Of a DNA stretch of 64,000 nucleotides, positions 33,713 through 43,582 are shown in pieces (position 1 is the first letter of the stretch; every line of letters starts with the position of its first letter). The notes under the pieces are model-generated. The model had not been told where the DNA came from and searched no databases. It saw only the letters and a list, made by a program, of their open reading frames with translations. The stretch spans positions 38,517,992 through 38,581,991 of the forward strand of contig OZ020620.1 of assembly GCA_963971575.1 (NCBI GenBank). Reading direction: 5' to 3'. A program made the translations under genes and the position numbers. The DNA comes from Liopterus haemorrhoidalis (lineage: Eukaryota > Arthropoda > Insecta > Coleoptera > Dytiscidae).

Positions 33713-34715
33713 GGTTGGAGAGCTGAAGTTGAGATGCAAAAATCTTTGACCTATGTATAAGTAAAATATTGACATATCGAAAAAATATATGGTAAAAAAA
33801 ATACAATACGATCCCCAAAATTCGTCTAGTAGGCTTTAAATATATTAAAATGATAATTTGGAAATTCTATGCTGTTTATTATTTTCGATAATTTATTTTC
33901 GTTGCTAGTGATCTTTATTCATAGTATTTTGCGCTCCATGGCCCTTTGGCATACTGCTAGTTTATTAGAATTGATATTTTTGTAGCTATCCTATAATATA
34001 ATACGCCTGTTTGTATGTTCGTATGTTCGACCGGTCGTTTCTTCATACCCCGATAGAGGCGCGCATATGTTAATTATTTATGTCAAAATTGTTTAAAATA
34101 TATTGTTGATGCAATAATAGTGAATTTTCTACAAACTATTTTTATAATTATTATAAGATGCAATAATAGTGAATATTCTACGAACAGTTTTTATAATATG
34201 TAATTGATAGAATTGTAAGAAATTATTGTTTATGTATTGGACAGTAGTGTGCTGTGAATTTTTGTTTTGAGTGTTGACAATAAATTAGTAAGATGACAGT
34301 TCAAATGAGTGTTTTTCATTAAAAAATCACTTCACAATTATTAATTTAGTTGTGAAATACACGGATCGGTTTTTTTACGAAACAAAACACAGAAAAACGT
34401 TATCCTTCCGTGATATTCGACATTTTTGATTAAAATTATTATTAGCAGAAAAATAATTATTTTAAAAAATATTTGGTTTTGATGAAAGTAAGAAAAATGT
34501 GACTTTTTTTTCTTTATTATTATTTTTTCAATGCTTTATTATTTTTTTATTTCTACGATTTATTGGACAAGATTTACAATATCCCACTGCAAACTCTATA
34601 CAGATGGAAGCACATAACGACTACACTAAATAATTCAAGAAGTATCAGTGGCTCTAAAACAATGGTTTCTGTTTATTTATCACATTAAAATATCATTTAC
34701 CTTTTAGTTTAGGTT
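33713..34715. other. AT-rich interval; one shared repeat block
   Basis: 34430-34492 (TTAGCAGAAAAATAATTATT, TTTGGTTTTGATGAAAG) recurs in complement at 57831-57900. The stretch near 33990-34075 (CCTATAATATAATACGCCTG .. CGCGC) is similar to the complement of 58030-58085. No genes recognised. Confidence 0.45.
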
Positions 34716-34960
34716 AGATTCACCTTAAAACTACACTACACCAACTATCTTAGGTTATGGTTGATAACTGTTTATTTTTTATTTTTTTTTATAAACCGCC
34801 TAAAAATAAATTGTATTTTAACTGTTCTGTGCAGGGCCAGGGACAGTGATTCACCTTAAAAGCACTATCTTAGGTTATGGTTGATAACTGTTTATTTATT
34901 TATTTTTTTTTATAAACCACCTAAAAATTGTTTTAAAGTTCTGCACAGTCCCACCTGTTT
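34716..34960. repeat. Two-copy tandem repeat, ~131-bp period
   Basis: GATTCACCTTAAAA and TATCTTAGGTTATGGTTGAT followed by AACTGTTTATTT..ATAAACC occur twice, starting near 34717 and 34848. Confidence 0.8.
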
Positions 34961-35054
34961 AGAATCTCTGTATATTGAACAAATGACGTGTGTGTGACGC
35001 ATGCGCAGTGTTCAGTGGGATATTGTAAATCTACCCCCTGATTTGAGATATAGT

Positions 35055-35150
35055 GTAAGTACGCTTTTTTCCGTGTGCCCTTTTTGCCGTGTGTGTATTT
35101 TTTCATGTGTGCTTTTTTCCGTGTGCGTTTTTTCCGTGTGCGTATTTTTA
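35055..35150 (+). repeat. TTTTTTCCGTGTGYG minisatellite
   Basis: Five or six imperfect tandem units of about 15-20 bp (CTTTTTTCCGTGTGC and variants). Confidence 0.75.
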
Positions 35151-35333
35151 TATTATATAAGAAAATGGAAAATTAATTTTAATAAATACATTTTAAATTT
35201 AACGTCTCAAATCATTTTTAGTTTTAACATTATAAATATAATGCACTGAGTGAAAATGAATCGTTTTCCCATCTTAAAAAGTTAATGAATTAATAATTCG
35301 GATTAATGCTCATTATTTGTCCAGTTTTTAACA

Positions 35334-35425
35334 ATGGGCGAAGAGTTGATTCAATTTGAATTGGATGAAGTTAGGCGTATGGCTAGAGAAAGAAGTCTGA
35401 GGTGTCGAGCAAGTTCCACATTAAG
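35334..35425 (+). other. Candidate short coding exon (ATG to splice donor)
   Basis: AACAATGG gives a favourable start context. The frame reads MGEELIQFELDEVRRMARER, then SLRCRASSTLR, before a stop that overlaps AAG|GTAATG, a good 5' splice donor. The peptide is charged and helix-like, unlike the AT-driven frames nearby. It sits in one of the few stretches that match no repeat here. No homology is recognised and no downstream exon found, so this is speculative. Confidence 0.25.
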
Positions 35426-35593
35426 GTAATGATTTGTTTGCCAACACAGTTGGCAACAGGTGCACTAGTAATCTTATAACCATCTGAGATGTGTAAAAAC
35501 CAAATTTTAGTCCGTAAAAATAAAAAAACAGATATAGCATTCAATGTTTTAATATAGATGGAAAATAAAAAGTAATTATTGTTTATAAAGACA

Positions 35594-36065
35594 GTTTAAA
35601 AAATCAGCTGGTGCCACCACAGGACCGACCGCCATCACAAAGTACTTTTATGCTGCTTTATCAATAAATGTCTCACATAAAAGTTGTTAGTTACTACTTT
35701 TATAGCAACTCTTGTTAAATAAATTTTTTCGAAATATTATTCTGTTGTGAAATATTCGCAAAAATATTAAAACCGACACGAGTAAAATCCCATTTCTAGA
35801 CAACCGATTTTTACCAAAAGTTGATCAACTCGTGCCATTGATATCAAAAGCTTAAAAATGAAGTTTCATAAAAATCCTTTTAGCCGAATTTGCTCTGCAC
35901 GTGTACACAGACCGACAGATAGACAGACAGACATGCCGACAGACATCATGCTAAAAATAGTCAAAACGTTATGTACCTCAATTCGTGGAGATCCATCGAA
36001 ATCTCGAAATGTCAAAATCGGTATGATCACTATACCTCCTTTATATTTGTTGGCGATCGGTAAAA
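35594..36065 (+). repeat. Dispersed GACA-carrying repeat (family R1), copy B
   Basis: Same order of blocks as copy A, shorter between the opening block and GTTAAATAAATTTTTTCGAA. The (GACA)n tract is short here (35910-35945). Ends TACCTCCTTTATATTTGTTG then GCGATCGGTAAAA. Confidence 0.75.
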
Positions 36066-36422
36066 AGGGGACAGTTAAAGTTGTAAATCAAAACAAAACA
36101 TAGGCCACTCATATATGTTGTAAGATTTGTGTAAGGTTGTTAACAGGTTGGTTGAAAGACGCAAATCGTAAAATGCACTTTGGAAATACCAATGGTTTGA
36201 AGAGAACCAAGAGACCATATTACGGATTGCTATTTTCACCTCACTAATATAACAGGTATTGAACCAAAGTCTAAACATACTATGCAGTATCCTAATTTAC
36301 CATCAGCTTTATGACCCATCGAACATAATAATAAACTTCCTGCCCAAAAACGACCAGAATGTTGGACTTTAGATGAAGAAGAACCTGAATCCGTTGATTT
36401 TTCAACTGGCCTCGCAGAATTC
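36066..36422 (-). other. Unclassified stretch with a weak minus-strand frame
   Basis: A minus-strand frame from the (TA)n tract reads NSARPVEKSTDSGSSSSKVQ and HSGRFWAGSLLL; a Ser-rich linker-like composition with no domain recognised. The frame's N-terminus is microsatellite and not meaningful. Confidence 0.3.

Positions 36423-36470
<48 letters not shown>
36423..36470. repeat. (TA)n microsatellite
   Basis: About 24 uninterrupted TA units. Confidence 0.95.
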
Positions 36471-36476
<6 letters not shown>

Positions 36477-36963
36477 TCATTCAAATATACCTTTTAAACA
36501 TAAATAAAGTAAATTATACTTATTTTGACAACTAATTTAAACTAATTAAAACGGTTCGCGTTGGAGGTACTGCAGGTACTCTCAAGTAGGTACGACTTGA
36601 ATGTGCAATATTTTTTGTTATGCTCCGAGCTACTGTTAACTAAAGAGTAAGGATGCGAAAGTGTTCAAAAAGGAAAGCAACTTTGAACACTTGTAACTAA
36701 AAATACATGCAAGCCATTATAGGTAACCGTAACAGATAGAGATGAAAACCTGTTTATGTAAAATTTGTTTCTTTTCAAAACCTTTATCCAAATATACCCA
36801 ACACTCCATACGTTCCTATATAAAAAATCGAAGTTGTACTTGATATCCTGTACTTCCGGTTTATTCCGGAAAATTTAAATACTATCATCCAATTATTTGG
36901 GAAAACTCTGGTCACCAAATTCATCGTGTTTCCTCTATCTTAATACACCTTGTGATCCCACCT

Positions 36964-36965
<2 letters not shown>
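36471..36965. other. Interval without recognisable gene
   Basis: Nothing recognised. Confidence 0.5.
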
Positions 36966-37001
<36 letters not shown>

Positions 37002-37002
37002 G
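36966..37002. repeat. (CT)n followed by (TA)n
   Basis: About ten CT units pass directly into eight TA units. Confidence 0.95.
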
Positions 37003-37014
37003 GTGGGCCGCAAA

Positions 37015-37066
37015 CAATATTTAAGTTATTGGGGGGGGGCATGCCAGAAAAGGTTGAGAAACACTG
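37015..37066. mobile_element. hAT-type MITE end fragment
   Basis: The complement begins CAGTGTTTCTCAACCTTTTC, the terminus type seen at 40347 and 54598. A run of nine or ten G precedes it. The partner end is missing. Confidence 0.5.
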
Positions 37067-37069
37067 ATC

Positions 37070-38140
37070 TAGAATACGCCAGCACTATATGGTCCTCTCA
37101 GCAAGTTACTTTATGTGAAAGGCTAGATTGCGTTCAAAGTAAATTTAGTAAATACGCTCTTTTCAAACTGGACATTCCATATGGTGACATGTATCGGGAA
37201 GAGAGATATGCTACGCTGAATATCATGCCACTAATATACCGACGAAATATATGCGATCTCTGTTTGTTGTACAAAATACTTATAGACCGGGAGCTCATGA
37301 CAGTTTTTGGTCTCCGATTTCATACAGCATGCCTTTTGGAGGAGAGAATATTTACCCTGTGACAACAAAAAAGGGATGGTACTAAACCCCTGCACGCTTT
37401 CCGGTCATAGGGAAAATTGCATTTCCACTTAAACACAAAATTCTTATGCTTTTCTCTGATTTAATATTGCTTGCCCCTTTGTCAAAAGAAAGTTATAACA
37501 AATTTAAAGTCTTTTAAATATATGCATGCGATTCGGAGGGCCCCAAAGGGCTCAAACGGTCATGTGATCTTGTAATAAAAAAATATGATTTTCCGCGTTT
37601 TCATACAGCATGCCTATAATTAAAAGACTTTAAATTTGTTATAACTTTCTTTTGACAAAAGGGCAAGCAATATTAAATCAGAGAAAAACACAAAAATTTT
37701 GTGCAAGTGGAAATGCAATTTTCCCTATGACCGGAAAGCGTGCAGGGGTTTAGTACCATCCCTTTTTTGTTGTCACAGGGTAAATATTCTCTCCTCCAAA
37801 AGGCATGCTGTATGAAATCGGAGACCAAAAACTGTCATGAGCTCTCGGTCTATAGAACAACGAGGAACCTCAACTTATTGCAAGAACAGCAACATTCAAC
37901 CAACTACGGATGCAATACTTCTACTAATAGGTTATCTTAATTGTTCAATTCCATCAATTGCAATAATGTAGATATATTTAATTCATCGTTTAATGTTTTT
38001 AAAAATAGAGTAACTCAATTAGTTAATGTATCGTAAAATTTAATTCTGTACTGTTTTGTTTAAGTATGTATTTTATATTTGTATAATATTGAGCTATTTA
38101 GGCTTATTGCTTGTAATGCTTGAAAATTAATAAATAAATA
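37070..38140 (+). pseudogene. LINE ORF2 C-terminus and 3' tail, split by a foldback
   Basis: LEYASTIWSSQQVTLCERLD, CVQSKFSKYALFKLDIPYGD and RRNICDLCLLYKILI form the conserved post-RT segment of Jockey/CR1-type LINEs. The frame is interrupted at 37283 by the foldback element and resumes at 37853 (IEQRGTSTYCKNSN). The end near 37965-38035 reads NVDIFNSSFNVFKNRVTQLV then NVS-stop, the usual LINE C-terminus. A 3' UTR and (AATA)n tail finish near 38140. Removing the insert and one TA restores continuity across the site. Confidence 0.8.
37283..37852. mobile_element. Foldback element family F1, copy 2 (570 bp)
   Basis: Near-identical to 22173-22740. Arms of about 245 bp start TAGACCGGGAGCTCATGACA. 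Flanked by TA on both sides, consistent with a TA target duplication in the LINE frame. Loop region contains ATATGCATGCGATTCGGAGG. Carries no protein. Confidence 0.9.
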
Positions 38141-38821
38141 CCTTATAGCAAAAATAAGATGGGTGATCTGTGGTTATTTTCGGCTTTTAGGTCAAATTTT
38201 ACTTGGGATACACCATGTTTTGTCCGTGTCACAAAAAAATAAGTTCATTTTTGTTTACCTGTGTTATTTGCAAATAAAACTTACAAGTTGACGGACAGTT
38301 TTCCATATATTGTGATTTGTCATATTGTACTAACAAGTAAATGATTGACAATAATATTATGTGTCATAAAACAAATATTATGGTAGAGCGATACTTATGA
38401 TAACACTCGTATTGAATCCACTCAACCCCTTGTATTATTGTTATTCTAACAATCTGACACCGTTATTATTCCGAGTTGTCACCTGCAACCATTAACTTAT
38501 GAACAATATTATGATAATTTTAGTGAAGCACTGATACACATAGAGAGAGAGTGAGTGTGTGGTGTGTATGTTTACATAATATGCTTGGTTGGTTTGTTGG
38601 TGTGTATCTGCAGGCTATTAGAGGTTTGTTTGCTGTGTAAACATGGGCGCGCGCATCTCGCCCGCAACAACGACGCATCGGATACACTTCCGGTTAGATG
38701 GAAGTATCAACCAAGTGCCAAAAACCAACACACGCTCCTGTATTTTAAATTTTGGGTTATGAAAAGTTGTTATTGTATTAGGCATCTTTTTGTCTAATAA
38801 ATATCAACTATTATAGAGATA
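38141..38821. other. Interval with a CpG-richer pocket and short ORF
   Basis: Near 38643 AAACATGGGCGCGCGCATCT opens a 39-codon frame (MGARISPATTTHRIHFRLDG...) in a locally CpG-rich stretch of otherwise AT-rich DNA. The MGxxxS start would suit N-myristoylation, but no homology is recognised. Could be a short first exon or chance. Confidence 0.25.
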
Positions 38822-39365
38822 TAGGTGTACAACTTTGCTTCCGCCCTTTTCCTATAGATGGCTTTAGCGGTAAGTAGTGGTCGAAATAAATAGGTCATAG
38901 ACATCATGAATAAATTTGGGCATCTGTCAACATAACCCCATAAAAACATTAGTCGATTTTTGTCTGCATCATAAAGTTATTTTCGATTGAAAATGTCAGT
39001 TTACGAGCCAAATTCTCGTCATTTGAAGGTTTTAATTTCCTGCTTCAATATGAAAAAATCTGCGGCTGACGCTCATCGAATACTTTCAAATACTTATGGT
39101 GAGGCTGCTATTAGTGAAAGAACGTTTCATGAGTGGTTTCAACGCTTTAAGAACGTCGATTTTCACGTCAAAGACCGGCATAGCGGTGGAAGAAAGAAGG
39201 TTTTGAAAGATGCAGAATTGGAGGCATTACTTGATGAAGACTCGTGTCAAAGTCAAGAAGAACTGGCACGATCATTGGGAGTTGAATCATAAATGTATAA
39301 CCAGTTTTTAACAACAAAGCCTCGAATTTCGGAAAAAAACGGCGGAAGCAAAGTTGTACACCTTA
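38822..39365 (+). mobile_element. Mariner-derived element with complete ends, 544 bp
   Basis: TAGGTGTACAACTTTGCTTC at the left and the complement of GAAGCAAAGTTGTACACCTTA at the right are inverted repeats with TA at the right flank and compatible TA on the left. The core retains only the 5' third of the transposase plus the 3' end; the middle is cleanly deleted. Ends look intact, so it could be cross-mobilised by a full-length relative. Confidence 0.9.
38987..39292 (+). CDS. Truncated mariner transposase, DNA-binding domain only
   Basis: 101-residue open frame with no stop or shift: MKMSVYEPNSRHLKVLISCF, MKKSAADAHRILSNTYG, SERTFHEWFQRFKNVDFHV, then DAELEALLDEDSCQSQEELA and RSLGVES-stop. These are the two helix-turn-helix units of a mauritiana-type (Mos1-like) mariner transposase, which bind the terminal repeats. 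No catalytic residue is present. Start could be Met 1 or Met 3. Being uninterrupted, it could in principle act as a DNA-binding repressor of related elements; expression is unknown. Confidence 0.6.
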   Translation: MKMSVYEPNSRHLKVLISCFNMKKSAADAHRILSNTYGEAAISERTFHEWFQRFKNVDFHVKDRHSGGRKKVLKDAELEALLDEDSCQSQEELARSLGVES

Positions 39366-39469
39366 TATATTGAGTGATCAGGGCCGTTCTAAGGAATTAC
39401 AGTATCTTGGGCTAAAATAATTAGGTGTTCTGAGCTAAAGCATAAGGCGCGCTTAGAGGGTGAGACTGG

Positions 39470-39608
39470 AGATATCTCTTCGTAGAGCCATTTCTAACGA
39501 TTTATTATCGTCAGACGCAAGCGCAGAGTTCGTAGGAGTACGTCAAAATATCCCAGCGCTTGCATCTGATGATAATGAACCGTTAGAAATGGCTCTACAA
39601 ACAGAGAT
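39470..39608. repeat. Inverted repeat, ~54-bp arms, 30-bp loop
   Basis: TAGAGCCATTTCTAACGATT, TATTATCGTCAGACGCAAGC (39484-39523) and the complement of GCTTGCATCTGATGATAATG, AACCGTTAGAAATGGCTCTA pair with few mismatches. It lies inside a 134-residue frame (39460-39864) with no recognised domain, so that frame is at least partly an inverted duplication. Confidence 0.7.
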
Positions 39609-39869
39609 AATTTTTATCCTCTTCAAAACTGAATCGAATCTGTCTCCTGTAACAATAATAATTAATGCAGTTTATACAGTGGAGAACGTAGATCCAATAT
39701 TTGAAGTGATTATGGTTTTAAAACTAATCTCTGCTTTCTATATTATGTTTTCATCCGGTAGTATGCTCAAAATGCAAACAATCTTCCAAATATTGAAAAG
39801 ATGTCATCATACGCACATTTTCTTTTTATTGTTTTATTTTCTACTATATATAACGGCTACATGAAATTG

Positions 39870-40260
39870 ACAACACTTCGTTACTGAAAGAAAAATATTT
39901 CACAAATTTCGACGAAAGTGCTTCCGTATTCTGCATATACTCTTTCCATTTGACTCTCAAAATCGTCGTAAGGCTTCTTTGGTGGAATCTTGCTAGATGC
40001 TGACTTTTATATGTCATCCTTAAAGCGCCATAATTCACTGCTGTAGAGAAGTACAGGGAGTATAGCTACCTTGTTCAGGACTGAAGAAGCCAATTGTTGA
40101 TACGAAAAATTTGCCACATATAGCGCAAAGAAAATTATAAGCAGAATCTGGCAACAGCATCTGTAGTCTAGATTATTGCGTATAAGTGTAGCACGCTCTA
40201 TACGTGGCCATTCGTACTGCTGTATTCCCTTTGTCACTAGATTTCGACATGTAATTCGAC
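39870..40260 (-). pseudogene. LINE post-RT fragment 1
   Basis: Minus strand: VAILPVLLYSSELW, then FHQRSLTTILRVKWKEYMQN and TEALSSK. Matches the segment xLYGSExWxxYxxHxxxLExFHxRxLRxILxIxW that follows reverse transcriptase in one group of animal LINEs. Related to 40540-40740. Confidence 0.65.
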
Positions 40261-40346
40261 AAAGGGGTTTATTTCCCTAGACTTGGCTGAGCAGCTAACA
40301 AAACTTAAGTTTACTTTTTAGCTTGTCTTTGTAACGTTGCTTAGGA

Positions 40347-40477
40347 CAGAGTTTCCCAAACTTTTTGAGCCGCGGAGCTTTTTTCATGAGAAGAATTTGT
40401 CGCGGAGTACTATCGTTGCTATATATATAACAACACTAGTAGATCGCGGATCAATAGTAGACGGTTTGGGAAATCTG
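40347..40477. mobile_element. hAT-type MITE, 131 bp
   Basis: Termini CAGAGTTTCCCAAAC and, in complement, CAGATTTCCCAAACCG. Flanking 8-mers GCTTAGGA and ACTTAGGA match at 7 of 8. Interior holds GCCGCGGAGC and GTCGCGGAGTA words, as in other MITEs of this terminus type. Confidence 0.85.
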
Positions 40478-40539
40478 ACTTAGGAGATCCCAAACCTCTA
40501 ACTTTGGGTACAATAATGTTTTGGGTAACCTAGTTAATA

Positions 40540-40780
40540 GCATTGCCGTGCCCAATCGCAAATTAATTTGCTGCAGCTTGGCCTCAATACTGATAATATT
40601 AGATTTAGCCAAAACTTCTGTATTCGGCATATAATCTTGCCATTCATGGCTCTCAATATCGTCGTAAGGCTTCTATGGTGGACTTCTTCTAGATGCCGAT
40701 TTATATATGCCGTCTTTAGAGTACCATGATTCACTGCTGTAGAAAAGTACAGAGAGTACAGCTGCCTTGTGCATCATTAT
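40540..40780 (-). pseudogene. LINE post-RT fragment 2
   Basis: Minus strand: AVNHGTLKTAYINRHLEEVH then HRSLTTILRAMNGK, the same segment as fragment 1 with a frameshift after ILR. Two partial copies of the same region near each other suggest separate insertions or a duplication. Confidence 0.6.
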
Positions 40781-41480
40781 ATTAGTTAGTTTGTAATTTA
40801 TATTAGAATATTTTTTAGATTATATAGTATATATTATTGAATAGTATTATTCAGTATTATATAGTATCATAATTTGTATAATTCAATAATTTTACGTGAC
40901 GATTTTGAAAAACAAATCCCTGATATAAATTTGGTTCTGGTTGTACATTCCATTGCCTGCCACAAAAAATCACTCCTATATTTACAAACAGCGGTAGCAA
41001 AAATACTGTTTGCAAAAAAACTTAAATAAACAAGTATTAATTACGCAAAATGTGTCCACACTTCGTCGGCAGTTTTATGAAATCGATACTGCCTACCAAA
41101 CAGCCAATACTAGTAATTATAAATAAATAAATTCCGTATTTCTAATTTTAAAGTTAAAAAACGGTACAACGGTTAAGGAAAAAGAGGGGAGGATTATATA
41201 ATAAATATTTGAAGAACAATCACAAACATTTTATAAAAACAATTTCAACAATTTGTAAGACTAAATCAGAAACTAAGGGAAAAAGTAATCGAAAAGGAAT
41301 CATTTCTTCCCGGGGAGAACCCACTCACCCGGAAGGGAACTCCGTACCCTCCCGGTGGCCGGCTACGGGTTCTGGTCGATCGTGGCAACAATATATATAT
41401 AAAGTAGATCACAAATTCAAAAGGTTTAACAGCCCGACTCTAAAGTAAGCCTGTAGTGTAGCTTATTTTCTAAATAATAT
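40781..41480. other. AT-rich interval with a short GC-rich pocket
   Basis: Around 41308-41385 CCGGGGAGAACCCACTCACC and CCCGGTGGCCGGCTACGGGT are unusually GC-rich for the window. No structure or gene was recognised. Confidence 0.4.
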
Positions 41481-41535
41481 ATATATATATATATATTGGA
41501 CAAATTGTCTGTGGTGTCCCTTAATAAATAAATAA

Positions 41536-41610
<75 letters not shown>
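41480..41610. repeat. (TA)n tracts around (AATA)n
   Basis: A short (TA)n tract at 41478-41497 and a long one at 41540-41610, separated by unique sequence and (AATA)n. The long tract is the left border of the foldback element. Confidence 0.9.
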
Positions 41611-41613
<3 letters not shown>

Positions 41614-42817
41614 GTGTTTGTTTGAAACGGGGCACCCCGAATATCTCCTTTATTTGTAAAGATACAAAAAATCTTCAGAACAAAAGTTAAACTAGACAAA
41701 AAGGCCGATCTAAAGGTTACTATAAGAATTGTGAGACACTTCCGGTTTCACCGGAAATGATGTCAACTTTTGATCTAGCATAGGGAATCGATAATTTTAA
41801 TTTTTTTTCTTAAAAGTACATTAAATTAGCTTTACAATGACACCAAAAAGTCATATTTTTATGTTAACCATTTCAAAATGGCGACCATTTATTTACAAAA
41901 TAATAATTAACATAAGTTTTACAAAGTTGAATGTAGCAAGCTTTGAAAACAATAAAAAAAGAAACAAAATATCTCTAAAATAAACTGTTATAACTAGTTA
42001 GAAGATTTAGAAGAAAGGGTTAAAAGTGCAATCCGGGATATCCAAGAGTGTACTCTTATAAGGGCGATGGAAGAGTTTTTATTAAGAATGAGAAAATGTG
42101 TGGATAGGGCCGGAGCTAGGATTTGCGAGGCCATGTGCGAGGAGAGCAAAAAAAGGTCCTCATCTCCTAAATCCAAGTGAAGAGCAAAAAAAGTCTTCAC
42201 CTCCCAGATCTAAGTGAAGAGCAAAAAAAGAAGTCCTCATCTCCAAGTGAAGACCATGCGCGGGGCCTGTTGTTGAACCGCGGAGCCTGCTGTTGACCGC
42301 AGGGCCATGTGCCACCGCACATGCTGCACATGCCTCGCGCCGGCCCTGTGTGTGGACAATAATGGTGGTTTGATCGAACATTTGTATTTTTTTTTTTTGT
42401 GAAATAATTGTGAAAAGTAATAGTTTTTTTTTCATAGTCAAATAGTTTATTTTAGAGATATTTTGTTTCTTTTTTTATTGTTTTCAAAGCTTGCTACGTT
42501 CAACATTGTAAAACTTATGTTGATTATTATTTTGTAAATAAATGGTCGCCATTTTGAAATGGTTAACATAAAAATATTATTTTTTGGTGTCATTGTAAAG
42601 CTAATTTAATGTACTTTTAGGAAAAAAATATAAAATTATCGATTCCATATGCGAGATCAAAAGTTGACATCATTTCCGGTGAAACCGGAAGTGCCTCAGA
42701 ATTCTTATAGTAAACTTTGGATGGGCCTTTTTGTCTAGTTGAACTTTTGTTCTGAAGATTTTTTGTATCTTTACAAATAAAGGAGATTTTCGGGGTGCCC
42801 CGTTTCAAACAAACACC

Positions 42818-42820
<3 letters not shown>
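41611..42820. mobile_element. Large foldback element inside a (TA)n tract, 1.2 kb
   Basis: Arms of about 375 bp (41611-41990 and 42440-42820) are inverted copies. The outer ends read CAGGTGTTTGTTTGAAACGG and, in complement, CAGGGTGTTTGTTTGAAACG. (TA)n borders both sides, so insertion was into TA, compatible with a TA duplication. The centre holds unique sequence and a nested hAT MITE. No transposase frame was recognised. Confidence 0.88.
42105..42348. mobile_element. hAT-type MITE nested in the foldback, 244 bp
   Basis: Termini TAGGGCCGG and, in complement, CAGGGCCGG, with a perfect 8-bp duplication TGTGTGGA (42097-42104, 42349-42356). The interior has repeated GAAGAGCAAAAAAAG / CTCCAAGTGAAGA words, also seen in the MITE at 49961 (TTTTTTGCTCTTCACTTGGA). 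Younger than the foldback that holds it. Confidence 0.92.

Positions 42821-42878
<58 letters not shown>
42821..42878. repeat. (TA)n between two palindromic elements
   Basis: About 28 TA units; right border of one palindromic element and left border of the next. Confidence 0.95.
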
Positions 42879-42880
<2 letters not shown>

Positions 42881-42973
42881 TGTAAATTCTTGACGAGTAA
42901 TATACAGATATAAAATGTTCTTCTTTAATCGTCAGTATTAGTTAGGAAAATTAAAAAACAAGTATCATGGTAC

Positions 42974-43005
42974 GTTTCGCGTTTTATTAGTTAACGCATC
43001 TTCAG
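42974..43005 (-). ncRNA. Hammerhead-like core, left arm
   Basis: Complement reads CUGAAGA, stem II GCGUU..AACGC with an 8-9-base loop, then GAAAC. These are the invariant parts of a hammerhead core (CUGANGA and GAAA around a perfect stem II). Stem III and the cleavage site are less clear; see the right arm. Confidence 0.5.
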
Positions 43006-43267
43006 CCAGTAGATAGAAGCAATCATGGTACACAGTGGTCAGATGGTAAAAGTCCAAAAATTTTTTCAAAAGTTAAAAAATTGGAAGTCAATATTTAAAT
43101 AATAAAATTCACTGTGTACGTGTAATGTACGTGTAATGTTTATACATTACACGTACACAGTGAATTTTATTATTTTAAATATTGACTTCCAATTTTTTAA
43201 CTTTTGAAATTTTTTTTGGACTTTTACCATCTGACCACTGTGTACCATGATTGCTTCTATCTACTGG

Positions 43268-43299
43268 CTGAAGATGCGTTAACTAATAAAACGCGAAAC
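43268..43299 (+). ncRNA. Hammerhead-like core, right arm
   Basis: CTGAAGATGCGTTAACTAAT-AAAACGCGAAAC has the CUGANGA core, a 5-bp perfect stem II and GAAA. Upstream TGTGTA|CCA..TGG may give stem III (TGTGT with ACGTA, including wobble pairs), a GUA cleavage triplet and a short stem I (CCA/TGG). The pairing of stems I and III is tentative. Confidence 0.5.
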
Positions 43300-43362
43300 G
43301 TACCATGATACTTGTTTTTTAATTTTCCTAACTAATACTGACGATTAAAGAAGAACATTTTA

Positions 43363-43582
43363 TATCTATATATATATATATATATATATATTATCGAAAA
43401 TATAATTATGCAACATTTATCCTTATTAACGATCGTGGGGTGCTATATCGTTGCTAAGGCATATTGTTTTATGTATATAGAATAGTAGAAAATATATCAT
43501 ATGATGTGTGAGACGTATTAGTTGATCAATAAAATCATGTCCTATTATTCATAAAATACCTTTATATATATATATATATATA
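43363..43582. repeat. (TA)n microsatellites
   Basis: Two tracts: 43363-43391, and 43563-43582. Confidence 0.9.

Larger units (their letters stand above)
42907..43366. mobile_element. Penelope-like inverted terminal-repeat palindrome
   Basis: Two arms of about 225 bp, nearly identical in inverse, meet at 43136 around GTGTAATG..CATTACAC. (TA)n on both sides. Each arm carries CTGAAGATGCGTTAACTAAT then AAAACGCGAAACGTACC, a layout found in the terminal repeats of Penelope-like retroelements, which carry hammerhead motifs. No reverse transcriptase is present, so this would be paired terminal repeats without the body. Confidence 0.65.

Noticed and set aside
38643..38762. MGARIS start, superficially like a retroviral matrix protein
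   Set aside because: Only a six-residue resemblance, with no Gag, protease or polymerase nearby; kept only as a weak ORF note.
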